Shown here in pieces: positions 32,098-44,525 of a stretch of 64,000 nucleotides of DNA. The stretch spans positions 2,604,001 to 2,668,000 of the forward strand of contig JARFIW010001458.1 in assembly GCA_036346225.1 (NCBI GenBank). The letters are read 5' to 3'. Each line of letters begins with the position of its first letter. Position 1 is the first letter of the stretch. The position numbers and the translations under genes are program-made. Below the pieces are notes generated by a model. It saw only the letters and a list, made by a program, of their open reading frames with translations. It was not told where the DNA came from and did not search any database. Origin of the DNA: Platerodrilus igneus. Its lineage: Eukaryota; Arthropoda; Insecta; Coleoptera; Lycidae.

Positions 32098-32283
32098 GTC
32101 ACCATGACATAACTCACAGTTAGTTAGCGGTCTGGCATGTTGGTAGCGATTCGTTGCTTAAGCCTTACCATAATATATAATTTAATAAACGTCACCATGA
32201 CATAACTCACAATTAGTTAGCGGTCTGGCATGTTGGCAGCGATTCGTTGTTTAAGCCTTACCATAACATATAATTTAACACTT
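32098..32283 (+). repeat. Two tandem copies of a 93-bp sequence after the LINE
   Basis: GTCACCATGACATAACTCAC at 32098 recurs at 32191. The two units differ at only a few positions (for example ACAGTTAG and ACAATTAG). Confidence 0.85.
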
Positions 32284-32391
32284 TTCCTTTTTTGGAAGGG
32301 ATAACCAGATAATATTGCATTTCCTTATAAATGGGAATCATATAAACATGTTGGAGTTCTTTAACAACCATCAGGTAGCTAATATCTATGT

Positions 32392-32580
32392 AGAGCTAGG
32401 TAGATAGGAAAAAGATAGACGAGTATAGGAAGACCTAGACCAAGCTCTATTAGTCAAATTATTAGAAATTAAAGGTGTGAAGGGTAGTTAGAACTTTTTT
32501 AGATTAGCACAGAATAGAAAAGAAGTTACAGTTGCGTCAAACCGAGCTTAAGTAAGGTCGAACACAAAATGATGAAGAAA
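32392..32580 (+). pseudogene. Second fragment of the same LINE 3' end
   Basis: It repeats, with changes, the last part of the LINE at 30930-32065: AGGAAGACCTAGACCAAGCT (GRPRPSS... in place of GRPRQSY), then CAAATTATTAGAAATT and GCGTCAAACCGAGCTTAAGT. It is a separate, more decayed 3' fragment. Confidence 0.75.
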
Positions 32581-33645
32581 TTGATGATGTCACTACACTT
32601 GTTTAATGCAGTTCTCTTATAGTTACTCTTAAAATCATGCGGAATTTCAATTACACTTTGTCAGTGACTAAATTTTCTTGTAACTTCTCAAGATTGGTTA
32701 ATGTTGTAAAATAATTCTCTAGCCAATCTACAACATAATTTCCAACCTTAACTAGTCTATCAAATGTTAACTTGACATAATTATGGCGAGAAAAGCTAAT
32801 CACACCAATAACTAAACCTTTGTAACGAATATAAATTAATTTTTTTCACTTGTAAATATTCAAAAATTCTTAATCAAATACTCTGCTGTTTTTAACCAAA
32901 ATGCTAAATTGTATGCAAACTCTACTCTGACAGCAGAGATAATCAACCACTTATTTAATCAACACCTCTTTTGATAAGCAGAACAAGATGTGCTTTTAGA
33001 ATGTTAAAATAAACGAAGCTCTCTATACCAAGTGAGTAAAAAATACAAACTTTACACTTGATTATTTTACACGAGCATTAAAATAACGCCTGCTTGTTGT
33101 CAGTTAGCTGAACTTTTATAGGCAAAAGAATAAGTGTGTAGTTATGCTTATAGTAGCTTCAAGGATATTTTAATGCTGTAGATTACTTTCTATACAACAA
33201 AATTTTATGTAGTTTTTAACTTGTACCAACCGAACTATATGGATAGGAAACTTGTATGAAAAATTAAGGTCAAGGATGTGCATTCATACACTTTCTACTA
33301 GCGCAAAATCGATGCTATCTTTTACACGACGCGAACATGCTTAGTTTGTTCGTTAGTGGTGTATTATTCTAAAAGTTCAATTAAAACAATTAATTATCCA
33401 GAGCAGAAAATCCAATAATCCACAGTATGCCCTGAAAGATTAAAAATATAATTTCATACAAACCAATACCCACGAGCAAGCTGGTGTCATACCAATTTGA
33501 TTCTGATCAATAGCTGCAACTATTCAAAATCTTCAATTAAGACTGTTTTTTTGTATTTACCATAGTTTGATGTGGATCACTAATGTTTTTAATGCCGACA
33601 ACGAAAACGACACGCACTTGGACAATAAAGTATCTTACTGTAAGG

Positions 33646-33868
33646 CGTGACACGAGGGTTTCTAATATACAACTAGCTATGTCCAATGTAGGAGAACGAT
33701 TTGTTTTGTTAAGGTAAGATCTAACGAAAGAATAACGATTCGGGTTAGCTTGTACGCGATTGTACAGGTTATGGGTTAATTATGTGCAAGTCAGTGTGGT
33801 ACTTAATAATTTGAACAAGTGATATGCCATTTACATATCTAATAAATTATAATACTAAAAGACATTAA
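33646..33868 (-). repeat. BEL/Pao 5' LTR remnant
   Basis: This is the partner of 24466-24685. On the minus strand it lies upstream of all BEL coding relics. The copies look roughly 80% alike by eye, consistent with an old insertion. I did not find a convincing primer-binding site next to it. Confidence 0.6.
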
Positions 33869-35497
33869 CATCTATTAATAATTATTAACTGACTAAAGAG
33901 TAGGATCTACAACTAATATATTTAGGGTGTTATAATTTTACCTACCTATAAAAATTTTGTATCCCATAAGATGGTTTGAAATCCCAAGTAGACACTTTTT
34001 CTTTTAATAGTCAACAGTTATATGCTGTCTTATACGTACCACGCAATAGAATTTATACATAGCGGTCTAGACACAAAACATAGATGGTCGAGGGTCACTT
34101 ATAACCTTCGTGCACTTATTTTTGACTCAGTCCGAGAGCAGCTTAAAACAGTGTTTAAGATTTAAATAATTATTCCATCAGTACCTGACATTAATGTAAG
34201 ACGACGAAAACTCCATGAAGATAGTAAGCATACCTTACTCAAGTAAGGGTTGGTATAAGCATAAAGTTCTACACGTAGTATTTTCAGTGCTCTGAATAAG
34301 AAATGTAGGATTTTGAAGAAGAAATAAATCTTTCCCCATAGCTACAACCTATTCATTTCAAAGGTGTCGGACCTGTTCCTCGTGTTACTATAAACTATAC
34401 ATTTTCAGTGCTTAAAGCTTGATCTAAAATTTCGCGCAAGATACATTCGCCTGAAAAATATATCGAACGTGCATTGAAGCGCATTCTAGCGAAATAAAAA
34501 ATTTCTCTACTCGCCACTTCAATAGATCACAATAAAGCTTTACTACGAGTTAAAGCGAAACGCGAACATTTTACCTTTTAAGGAACATATAGTGGTAGAT
34601 TTGGTTTAAAGGAAACAAGGTAGGGTTAATAGAAACTACAATATTCACAAGCGGGTATTCCCTTTAAATAATTTAATAGGCCGAAACATGCAACTATGAT
34701 ATTGGACTACAAATTACCTTCTTCATTAGTTCACTACAGTGTGGAACAATGAAACCTTACAATTTTTTAAGTGAATGCTTTATTGTAACGTTTACGCTCG
34801 AGCACACAACACGTAACTTCATTATTTTCAGATTGAAAATATCTAGTGCTTCCAATTTCATACAAACAGAAGCCAAGCTATGGACGCTTTGAAATAAATG
34901 CCCACGTTTTTAGTAGAATTGAAATTTAAAATGCTGTACATTCAATCTCGTATGTGATTTCGTAAAGACTACTGCATATCCTTTTGATATAATAAACATT
35001 AAAAAAAAATAATGACCACATTGCATGTGTTGCGTATTTGTGAAGAAACTTTATATTACTGTTCCCAAGATTAAATTCTGGGCAAGGAATTTGAAGGGTA
35101 GCGCTTGAGATTCACTACTGGAATCCAACGGTTTAAATTCTAATACATACAGTTTAACGTTGGCAAATCTACCACAAATATGCAGCTATATACACTATCT
35201 TATTAAAAATTGTCCTCTCAAATAAAAAAAGCATTAAAAAATTGTTACAAATGCTAAAGATTCCTTCCGATATTGAATTCTTATGATCATGCATTTAAGC
35301 TCTGATATGTGTAGACATATTTTTAAGAATGTAGGGCATACATGTACATATTGCTCGTACATGTCATTCCAATACTTTCAAAAATTTTCTTTTCCAACAG
35401 TTAGAACAACAATTACTTTCTAGTTTTCGGGAATGTTTTAGTTTTCGCCAGGATAACTCACTACAGAAATATTGTAGGCATAGACATTTGGAATTAT
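33869..35497. other. No recognisable feature
   Basis: AT-rich sequence without domain-bearing frames, inverted repeats or microsatellites that I can see. Confidence 0.4.
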
Positions 35498-36300
35498 TAT
35501 GCAGGGACAAGCGATTGATATGCTTAGATTTGCAGATAGTATAGCAGTATTGGCATGTAGCAAGGAAGAGTTAGAAGCTGCTCTTAATGAAACACAAACA
35601 GTTGTAATAGAGAGATACGGTATAAAAATTAACAAAAATAAAAACAAAATATTAGGAGGAGTATTAGGAGTAAAAACCAGAATACAAATAGCAAACGAGG
35701 ATTTACAAGAGATTAAGGATTTCTGCTACCTAGGGAACCAAATAACGCAAAACGAGAAAGTGCAAAAGATATAAAACCAGGATTAGCATAAGACCGTGCT
35801 CAATTTAATAAGAAAAAGCAACTACCATGTTCGAAAACAACTAACATGGAAACAAAGAAAACATTGCTGAAAGCATATGCGTGTTGCGTGGTGCACAGCA
35901 CGATACGTGTACAGTAGGCGAGGAGGGTAAAAATAAAGAGAGTATCTTTAGCAACGTAATACTACAGACGTACGATGAAGAAACCATGGACAGAAAAAGT
36001 TAAAAACAAAGAGGTAGTAGAACCGGTCGAGAAAGAAAGAAATATATGGAAAGTAGTAAAAAATAGGGAAGATAGAGTGATTGAACACATACTAAGGCAA
36101 GACCTAATAATGCGAAATATATTAGAAACAGAGAAAGTAAAAATAAAAACATAAATAGACCTAGACTAGGCTAGTGCATACAGATAGTAAAAGATATAGA
36201 TTGTGGGAATTTCAGAGTAGGTAACAATGGCGGTACACGCCCAACCAGTTCCAGGACAGAAAAACCTAATGAAGAAAAAAGCAATTGTATTTAAACCTGA
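35498..36300 (+). pseudogene. LINE reverse transcriptase fragment (motif C to 3' end)
   Basis: The frame opens MLRFADSIAVLACSKEELEA, motif C with FADD changed to FADS. INKNKNKILGGVLGVKTR and EIKDFCYLGNQIT follow before a stop near 35774. Later short frames give WTEKVKNKEVVEPVEKERN and RVIEHILRQDL, then a tail near 36240 (CAACCAGTTCCAGGACAGAA). The order matches the LINE at 30930, but the sequence is a different subfamily. The active-site change and stops make it dead. Confidence 0.8.
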
Positions 36301-36713
36301 TAATTTTTGTACACAACTACAGGCGTTAGTTTTGTTATATTCTCAACAAATCTTGTTTGTGCGAAAGCTCTAATCGGAAATTATTGATTCGGCACATGTT
36401 TAAGTGGTAGCGTATTTTGGTAGCCGTCACGCTATTACGCCTCTTTCTGTGCCATTGAATATCGGCGAAGGAGAATATATTTTTAAGAAACAATAAAAAA
36501 AAAAGAAAGCGTGTATACATGGTTTGTAGAAAATAGGACAAAGTGTTTAAAATACTCAAAAAGATTGGAATGGAGTATATGTATAGGTAGACATACAGTA
36601 CATAGCTTGTACAGAATGCAAACAGCTGTAATAGAATTAAAGCAGGAACATAGAAAAAAAAATAGTAAAAAGAAGTGAGGCAGGAATGTGTGCTATAGAC
36701 GTTAATTTTTAGA

Positions 36714-37550
36714 ATGCATATCGAGGAGACTATGAATACTGTTAAATGCAGAAAGACATTTGGAAATATTGTGCATGTACAAACGATGTACATGTTTAGA
36801 TTGGCATGTGATGCAGCGGTATTAGCACATAGCAAGAAAGAGTGTGAAACAGCTCTTAATGAAATGGAAACAGCACTAACGGAGATACGGTATAAAATTC
36901 AACAAAAATAAAACTAACGGACTTATAAGCAAAGGAGTGAAAAATAAGTCATAAACCAGAATAAAAATAGGAAACAGGAATTTACAATGGATTAAGGATT
37001 TCTGCTACCTAGGTAGCCAAATAACGCAACTGATAAAATGTACAAAAGATATCAAAAAAGATTAGCACAAGGCTGCGCTGCATTTAACGAAAAATAGCAG
37101 TTGCTAACTTGTAAGATATCAAATATAAATACAAGAAAAAATTGTTGAAAGCATATGTGTAAAGCACAGCGCTGTACGACTGTGAAACGTAGACCTGAAA
37201 TGTAGTGCTATAGACGTATGATGAAGGTATTGTGGACAGATAAAGTTAAGAACAAATAAGTTCTAGAAGTAGAAGCGAAAAGAAGTATGTGGAAAATTTT
37301 AAAAAAAGAAGAACATAATGATGGGATTCGTTCTAATTCATGAGGGAATTGTGCTGGGTATATTAGAATCAGAGATAGAAAAAGATAGATGTAGAGGTAG
37401 ACCTGGATTAAGCTATTGCTCACAGCTAGTGAAATGTGTAGGCAGTAAAATTTCAGAGCAATGTGTAGGTTAGCTCAGAATAAGAAATATTGGGGGTGTG
37501 CGTCTAATCAGTTCCAAGACTAACGACGTAATGATAAAAAAAAGGTGCTC
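36714..37550 (+). pseudogene. LINE fragment related to 35498-36300
   Basis: FRLACDAAVLAHSKKECETA corresponds to the motif C region of the neighbouring fragment, with the FADD site reduced to ACDA. Further on, IKDFCYLGSQITQ is readable near 36990, then VGRPGLS-like text near 37400, and the tail CTAATCAGTTCCAAGACTAA near 37507. It is more decayed than its neighbour. The minus-strand frames over 36335-36835 and 37208-37423 are shadows. Confidence 0.75.
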
Positions 37551-37867
37551 TAATCTGCCGTTTACGGAGCGTTACCTAATCACTTGCCATGCAGCAATGA
37601 AACTGTGCACAAAGTGTATTTGCAATTAAAGCCTTAAACGAAAACGTTGACTGTTACGAACCTGTTCGACAAAATTATCGTTAGCCTTTTAATGTAAAAC
37701 GTCCTGATTGTAAGCCTAGCACATATGGGGTTATGTTATGTATTACAAATATTGTAGTCACCGTATTCAAGTCATGCTGTAAAGTCAGTCACGTGACCAT
37801 GAAAATATCATACACTTTGCTCGTTGATTTCTATTTGGACAAATCAAGAGCTTGTTGACTGGGTATT
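37551..37867. other. No recognisable feature
   Basis: About 300 bp of ordinary sequence leading into the satellite. Confidence 0.4.
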
Positions 37868-40805
37868 GACAAAATAACATAATATAATATAATTTAATAT
37901 GATGTCATATAATATAATATAGTATTAAATAATGTAATATATTATAAGAAGATATAATGTAATATAAAATAATATAATAAAATATAATTATTATAATACA
38001 ATATAATATAATATAAAATAATATATTATAATATAATATAATAAACTATTATACAATATAATATAATATAATATAGTATAATATAATATAATATAGTATA
38101 GTATAATATAATATAATATAATATAATATAATATAATATAATATAATATAATATAATATAATATAATATAATATAATATAATATAATATAATATAATATA
38201 ATATAATATAATATAATATAATATAATATAATATAATATAATATAATATAATATAATATAATATAATATAATATAATATAATATAATATAATATAATATA
38301 ATATAATATAATATAATATAATATAATATAATATAATATAATATAATATAATATAATATAATATAATATAATATAAATAATATAATATAATATAATATAA
38401 TATAATATAATATAATATAATATAATATAATATAATATAATATAATATAATATAATATAATATAATATAATATAATATAATATAATATAATATAATATAA
38501 TATAATATAATATAATATAATATAATATAATATAATATAATATAATATAATATAATAGAATAGAATAGAATAGAATAGAATAGAATAGAATAGAATAGAA
38601 TAGAATAGAATAGAATACGCAACGCAACGCAACGCAACGCAACGCAACGCAACGCAACGCAATACAATACAATACAATACAATACAATACAATACAATAC
38701 AATACAATACAATACAATAAATACAATACAATACAATACAATACAATACAATATAATACAATACAATACAATACAATAAATAAATAAATAAATACAATAC
38801 AATACAATACAATGCAATGATCAATATACAATACAATACAATACAATACAATACGATACGATACAATACAATACAATACAGTACAGTACAGTACAATACA
38901 ATATAATACAATACAATACAATTCAATACAATACAATACAATACAATACAATAAATACAATACAGTACAATACAATACAATGCAGTACAGTACAGTACAG
39001 TACAGTACAATACAATATAATATAATGCAATACAATACAATACAATACAATACGATACGATACGATACGATACGATACGATACGATACGATACGATACGA
39101 TACGATACGATACGATACGATACGATACGATACGATAGGATAGGATACGATACGATACGATACAATACGATACAATACAATACAATACAATACAATAAAA
39201 TACAATACAATGTAGTGTAGTGTTGTGTAGTTATTGTAAAGTAATGTAGTGTAATGTAATGTAATATAATATGATAATATATGATATAATATGATGTGAT
39301 ATGATATGATAGATAATATGATATGATATGGTATGATATATGATATTATATAATATGATATGATATATGATACGATATGATATGGTATGATACATGATAT
39401 TACATGATATGGTATGATACGATACGATACGATACGATACGATACTATACGACACGACACGATACGACACGACACGAAACGACACGAAGGGACATGGCAC
39501 GATACGACACGACCCGACCCGACACGACCCGACTCGACACGACCCGACTCGACACGACACGACACGACACGACACGACACGACACGAAACGACACGACAC
39601 GATACGACACGACACGACACGACACGCTACGACACGACACGACACCACACTACAGGACACGAAGCGATGCGATGCGATGCGATGCGATGTGATGCGATGC
39701 GATGCGATGCGATGCGACGCGACGCGATGCGATACGGTACGATACGATACGATACGATACGATACGATACGATATGATATGATATGATATGATATGACAT
39801 GATATGGTATGATATGATATGATATGATATTATATGATATGGTATGATATGATATGATACGATACGATACGATACGATACGATACGATACAATACGATAC
39901 AACACGATACGGTGCGATACAATTCGATACGATACTATATGACACAACACGACACGACACGACACGACACGATACGACACGACACAACACGACACGACAC
40001 GACACGACACGACACGACACGACCCGATACGGCCCGAGACGACACGACACGACACGACACGATACGATACGATACGATACGACAAAACACCACACGACAT
40101 GATACAACACGACACGACACGACACCACACAACACGACACGACACTACACGACACAAAGCGATGCGATGCGATACGATATGATATTATATGATATGATAT
40201 GATAAAGAATGATATGATAAAGATATGACATGATATGGTATGATATGATATAATATGATACGATACGATACGATACGATACGATACGATACGATACGATA
40301 CGATACTATACGACACGACACGACACGACACGACACGACACGACACGACACGACACGACACGACACGACACGACACGACACGACACGACACGACACGACA
40401 CGACACGACACGACACGACACGACACGACACGACACGACACGACACGACACGACACGACACGACACGACACGACACGACACGACACGACACGACACGACA
40501 CGACACGATACGATACGAGAGGATAGGACATGATATGAAATGATATGATATGATATGATATGATATGATATGATATGATATGATATGATATGATATGATG
40601 TGATATGACATGATATGATATGATATGCTATGATATGCTATGATATGCTATGATATGCTATGATATGCTATGATATGCTATGATATGCTATGATATGCTA
40701 TGATATGCTATGATATGCTATGATATGCTATGATATGCTATGATATGCTATGATATAATATAACATAATGTAATGTATTATAATATAATGTATAATATAT
40801 AATAT
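37868..40805. repeat. Pentanucleotide satellite made of successive 5-mer blocks
   Basis: Degenerate AATAT (37868-38068) is followed by nearly perfect AATAT (38069-38554), AATAG (38555-38616), AACGC (38617-38661), AATAC with breaks (38662-39050), ATACG (39050-39170) and mixed ATATG variants (39250-39415). Alternating blocks of ATACG, ACACG, ATGCG and ATATG then run to 40525, including about 200 bp of pure ACACG (40311-40508). ATATG follows (40526-40625), then a 10-mer ATATGCTATG array (40625-40755). Most neighbouring blocks differ by one or two bases in the 5-mer. Because 5 and 3 are coprime and the 5-mers avoid stops, very long open frames (549 codons on the minus strand at 37991-39640) arise automatically; they are not genes. 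Confidence 0.95.
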
Positions 40806-41764
40806 GAAACATACCTATTTATATACCGGAATGGTTAATTTTCCTAGATTTTTTTTAACTAGCTGCTTGTACACGGGTTTAATACGAGCAGTTACAAATT
40901 TTTAAATTAGCCTAAATTATTAATTTCGAAGTGTCTTAAGATAAATAGATAGACTTTCATTAGATGCATTTGTATCAACAGAATAGATAATGAAGTATGT
41001 TGAAACACATATTGAGTCTACCAACAGTTCTTGACCACCTAATTAAAATCGATTGCAATATAGGATAGGGGTTTATGGGAATATAATGGAATTACAAGGT
41101 CTATTATTTACTCCCACCACCTTACAAGACTAGAACAAATTTTAAATATGCTACGGGGTTGAACTAAGACTCATTCGAAAGTTTTTTTCAGAGCTATCAT
41201 AATTTGTAATTAAGTTTTTCGACAGAGAGTGCTTAGGGTGACAACAAAGAGTTGAGCCTAAATCGCTAGCGTGTCTGATCAACTTGGTGAAACCAAGATG
41301 GAAGCAGTTGTGAGTGAGAGAAATGCAAACAAATCATTTTATTATATGTTCAAATTGATGCCTTTGGGCAATCTGCCAGTGACAACCTAACGTATAGGGC
41401 ATCTATAACGTTAGTCAAAATTCATATATAACTTTTGAGACTGTTCGGTATTTTTTCCAATAGCTCTTTTAAATTTTCAGAACTTAGTTTTAGATACCTT
41501 TTTCTTATCCCCAATAAGAGAAGTTTAATAAGATTGTATCTCTTGCTCTCTGTGAGGATTATGTTGTACCTCTGTTAGCAATGCGTCGCGAAGTAAAACT
41601 ATCCTTGAGCATATTTCAATTTTCGGTGAAAACAAGCTCGAACCAACATTGACAAAAGCCGCCGGCAATGTTCGGAATAGCCGGTATCACTTGGTGTTTT
41701 AACAACTTTTTTTAATTTGAGAATTTAAGTTTCATTTAATAGAAGTTTTACCCTATAATAAGAA
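40806..41764. other. No firm feature
   Basis: Ordinary AT-rich DNA. The part next to the mariner relic (about 41500-41760) may belong to that element, but I recognise no motif. Confidence 0.35.
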
Positions 41765-42235
41765 TATGCGTAACTCTAGCTCGAACGTCAGGTTTCTGGG
41801 GATGCCGCATATGAATGTCTCTCGTCAAAAGTGGATTTTTATCAGCTTAGTGCTTCATATTTTGTCGATTTGACCAACTGTTTAATTGGAATATTGCTTC
41901 GTCAGAAAAATATATTCAGCGAGAAAGCACGATAACTGAGTTGTCACCATGAGGTCTAAAATTTCTCCATTCTATCAAAGTTGTCTTTGGATAGCTTGAA
42001 CTAGGTGTAATTTGCAGACATAATAGCCATGATTCTTAAAAATTCGGCGGAATAGTGTTAAGATATCGTTTTCTAGAGTTCTTTTCGATACTGGTGAATT
42101 AATATATACAGTTTTCAAAACATCTAAGATTACTTCTTTATTACTAGTATTTTTGGGTCTTCCAAAACGAGTTTCATCTTGAATTACGCGATTCTCTAAA
42201 AACCACCAACAGTTCTTACAACAATTGACTTCGAA
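41765..42235 (-). pseudogene. Tc1/mariner-type transposase remnant
   Basis: On the minus strand 42235-42020 reads QDETRFGRPKNTSNKEVILD and, further on, KNHGYYVCKLHLVQ. This is the hinge after the second helix-turn-helix (G-R-P) and the end of the DNA-binding region in insect transposases of the DD34D group. After a frame change, about 41910-41780 reads YFSDEAIFQLN, the first catalytic Asp (S/T-D-E), followed by NRQNMKH and HPQKPDVRARVTH, where working relatives have N-V-W. The remainder, including the second and third catalytic residues, is not recognisable. Confidence 0.65.
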
Positions 42236-42239
42236 ATTG

Positions 42240-44475
42240 ATTCAAGGTTAGGGAACATATGTAGTATTGAATAAATTCGTCACTTCTCGATATGAGCCTT
42301 AATTTGTCGTCATTATCTCTTACTGTCAATACAGCGGTCGATCGTTTCAGTAAAGTTAAATGCATTTTCTGTCAATAAAAGTATACTAAATGTTGTTTGA
42401 CTTTAACTCAAATGTCAGTACTCGTATACCGTTCAATTATAGTATGACATGCTTTAGTTGGTGTTTCCTCGGTAAATTCGCAATTATAAATCTGTTATAT
42501 ACGCGAGTACTTGTAAATGTTCGAGAAGGCTTGTATAATATCTCGTTTTTTTTATTAGCATGTTCACATTAGTATTAGTGAAGTTTTATCTTTCTTTAGT
42601 TGCCGCTATGGACTCTTGCTATTGCAAAATCTAAATAAAAATGTTCTAGTTACCATAGCTCTGCAAAAAAATGAAAGATTTCGGCAACCAGGCGTTGTTT
42701 TTGTCCCAAAAAGTATTTTCTAATTGAGCACAAAACTCCGAATACTATTTAAAACATTTTGAATGTTGCCCACCGTACCGTAGAGATATGAAAGGGCGTT
42801 CTGTGGTTAAATAATTGCTTTGTAATTATATCGTATCCCAATAAATTTTAATCTTGTATTTACAACCATTCCAAAATTTTTTAGATGGGCTGAAGCTTTT
42901 GTTAACAGTATATTTAATCCCTCTATATTTGATGATTCTATAAATTTTAGCTATAAAAAAATTCTTATTTTGGTTATTCGTTTCCCTATAGATTTATATA
43001 AACGAAAATGGGTTACCCCGTTGCCACAAATATAGCACCTAATAAATTATACTGATTGTTTCAGGGTGTAGAAATTTCTAGTGACACCCGCTTGGCCTCT
43101 GCCATAGTTATAATTGTAGGACCATCAATTGTACGAATTGTCCGGAAAATTAATTTAACTAATAAACTGAACAACGCAAATAATTATGCTAAGCCGCTAG
43201 TGCGACATAAGTTATTTATGGTTCTACAGCAGCTGTTAATGTATCGATTTATTGCAGTAATGAAAGTGTTCTCTTCTCTCCTCAACTTTTATTTTGCAAG
43301 GGCTGCAGGGAACCAGTGCAGAACATCAATAGAAAAAGTCATACTTGTAAGAGTTTGATAAAGCGTAAGTCATATTACTGAGGTAGGTATGTTCGTAGTT
43401 TAGGTTTGTTTGTCATTATAAAGCGCTAGTTAATAAGCGGTATAGCAAATCTAAGAAATCCATATTACATTGCACTACGCGTTATGCTATTAATGCCAAC
43501 AGTGGAGAATTAGAACGATCTAGTATATTAAATTTCGGGTCAATGGAATTTAATAAAACTATCTTGCAATAAGCTCGTGATTATATACAGAGTACAATAA
43601 AATTTCCAAGTTAATATGCAACTACTAACTTACTGTATATTCACTTGGCTCAAACTTCCAACACACCTTAGTAGGAAAGTCAGCATACCCAATACAGTAA
43701 AAGTAACTTCAATGCTATTTACGATAATCTACATTTTCCTGCTTCATTTGTACTTTTGTTTATATCCTACGAAACTGCTTCTACGATTTCCTGATTACTT
43801 TGACATACATTGGTTAAATTTCAATCTTTAATATTGCTTAATTTTAATTTTTAATTCAACTAGCACCCTAAATTATATAACTCCACACCAAATGTTCCCG
43901 ATTTTGTTTCCATTTTTCATAATTACGGTTACCATGAATGAATACTGATCTGCAAGAGTTGATTAAACGCCCGCGTGGTACATAAAAATTATGCATGTAA
44001 AAGGTGATAATATATTTTATACAAACTAAAGCTATTTCAGTACACATTGAATAATATCAGGACATTGTTTCTAACACGTTATTAAACAAAGTTATACGAT
44101 AAGCAGATTATTTTCTGCATTTCTAGTTTTCAACAAAAAGACGGTCTTCGGCGGTTTCTAAATTGGGCAGTACTGTTCCTAGTGGGCGCTAAAGTCTTCT
44201 AGGAAGGCAATAGTGCGAGCAGGCGCTCAGGTGTTCTAGAACTTAGTGACTTCCTACAAAAAAATTAGTTGAAAATATTTAAAAATTAATTATGCTTGTT
44301 ATTCTCGGATTAAGTAGTAATTTGAAATTTGAATTCCAAATTTACTTCATTTATGCCCGTTTTACATGATCTTTTTTTCTTCAATTCTTTTATTTTAATT
44401 ATTTAATCATTTCAAAATTAGCCAAACCTGATCAAATTAAACATCAATTTCATATATTAAAAAATACAACAAGAG

Positions 44476-44477
<2 letters not shown>
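42240..44477. other. No recognisable feature
   Basis: Short frames only. The 100-codon frame at 43056-43358 does not start at ATG and shows no domain. Confidence 0.4.

Positions 44478-44523
<46 letters not shown>
44478..44523. repeat. (TA)n microsatellite
   Basis: About 22 TA units. Confidence 0.95.

Positions 44524-44525
<2 letters not shown>

Larger units (their letters stand above)
24460..33868 (-). mobile_element. BEL/Pao LTR retrotransposon, decayed, with nested LINE
   Basis: Two diverged copies of a sequence of about 220 bp (24466-24685 and 33646-33868) flank minus-strand BEL/Pao coding relics in the right order. These are gag knuckle (30065-29838), protease and RT (about 28250-27000), RNase H (about 26845-26300), integrase (about 25950-25250) and the end of pol (about 25000-24845). 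A complete BEL element is usually 6-8 kb; the extra length here comes at least partly from the LINE at 30930-32580 and perhaps from unassigned sequence at 28260-29830. All domains contain stops and frameshifts. Confidence 0.75.

Noticed and set aside
36335..36835. 166-codon minus-strand frame
   Set aside because: It is antisense to LINE fragments, hydrophobic because of T-rich strand composition, and has no motif.
37991..39640. 549-codon open frame on the minus strand, and several other long frames across the same region on both strands
   Set aside because: They are translations of pentanucleotide repeats. Five-base repeats without stop words stay open in all frames, so length is no evidence of coding.
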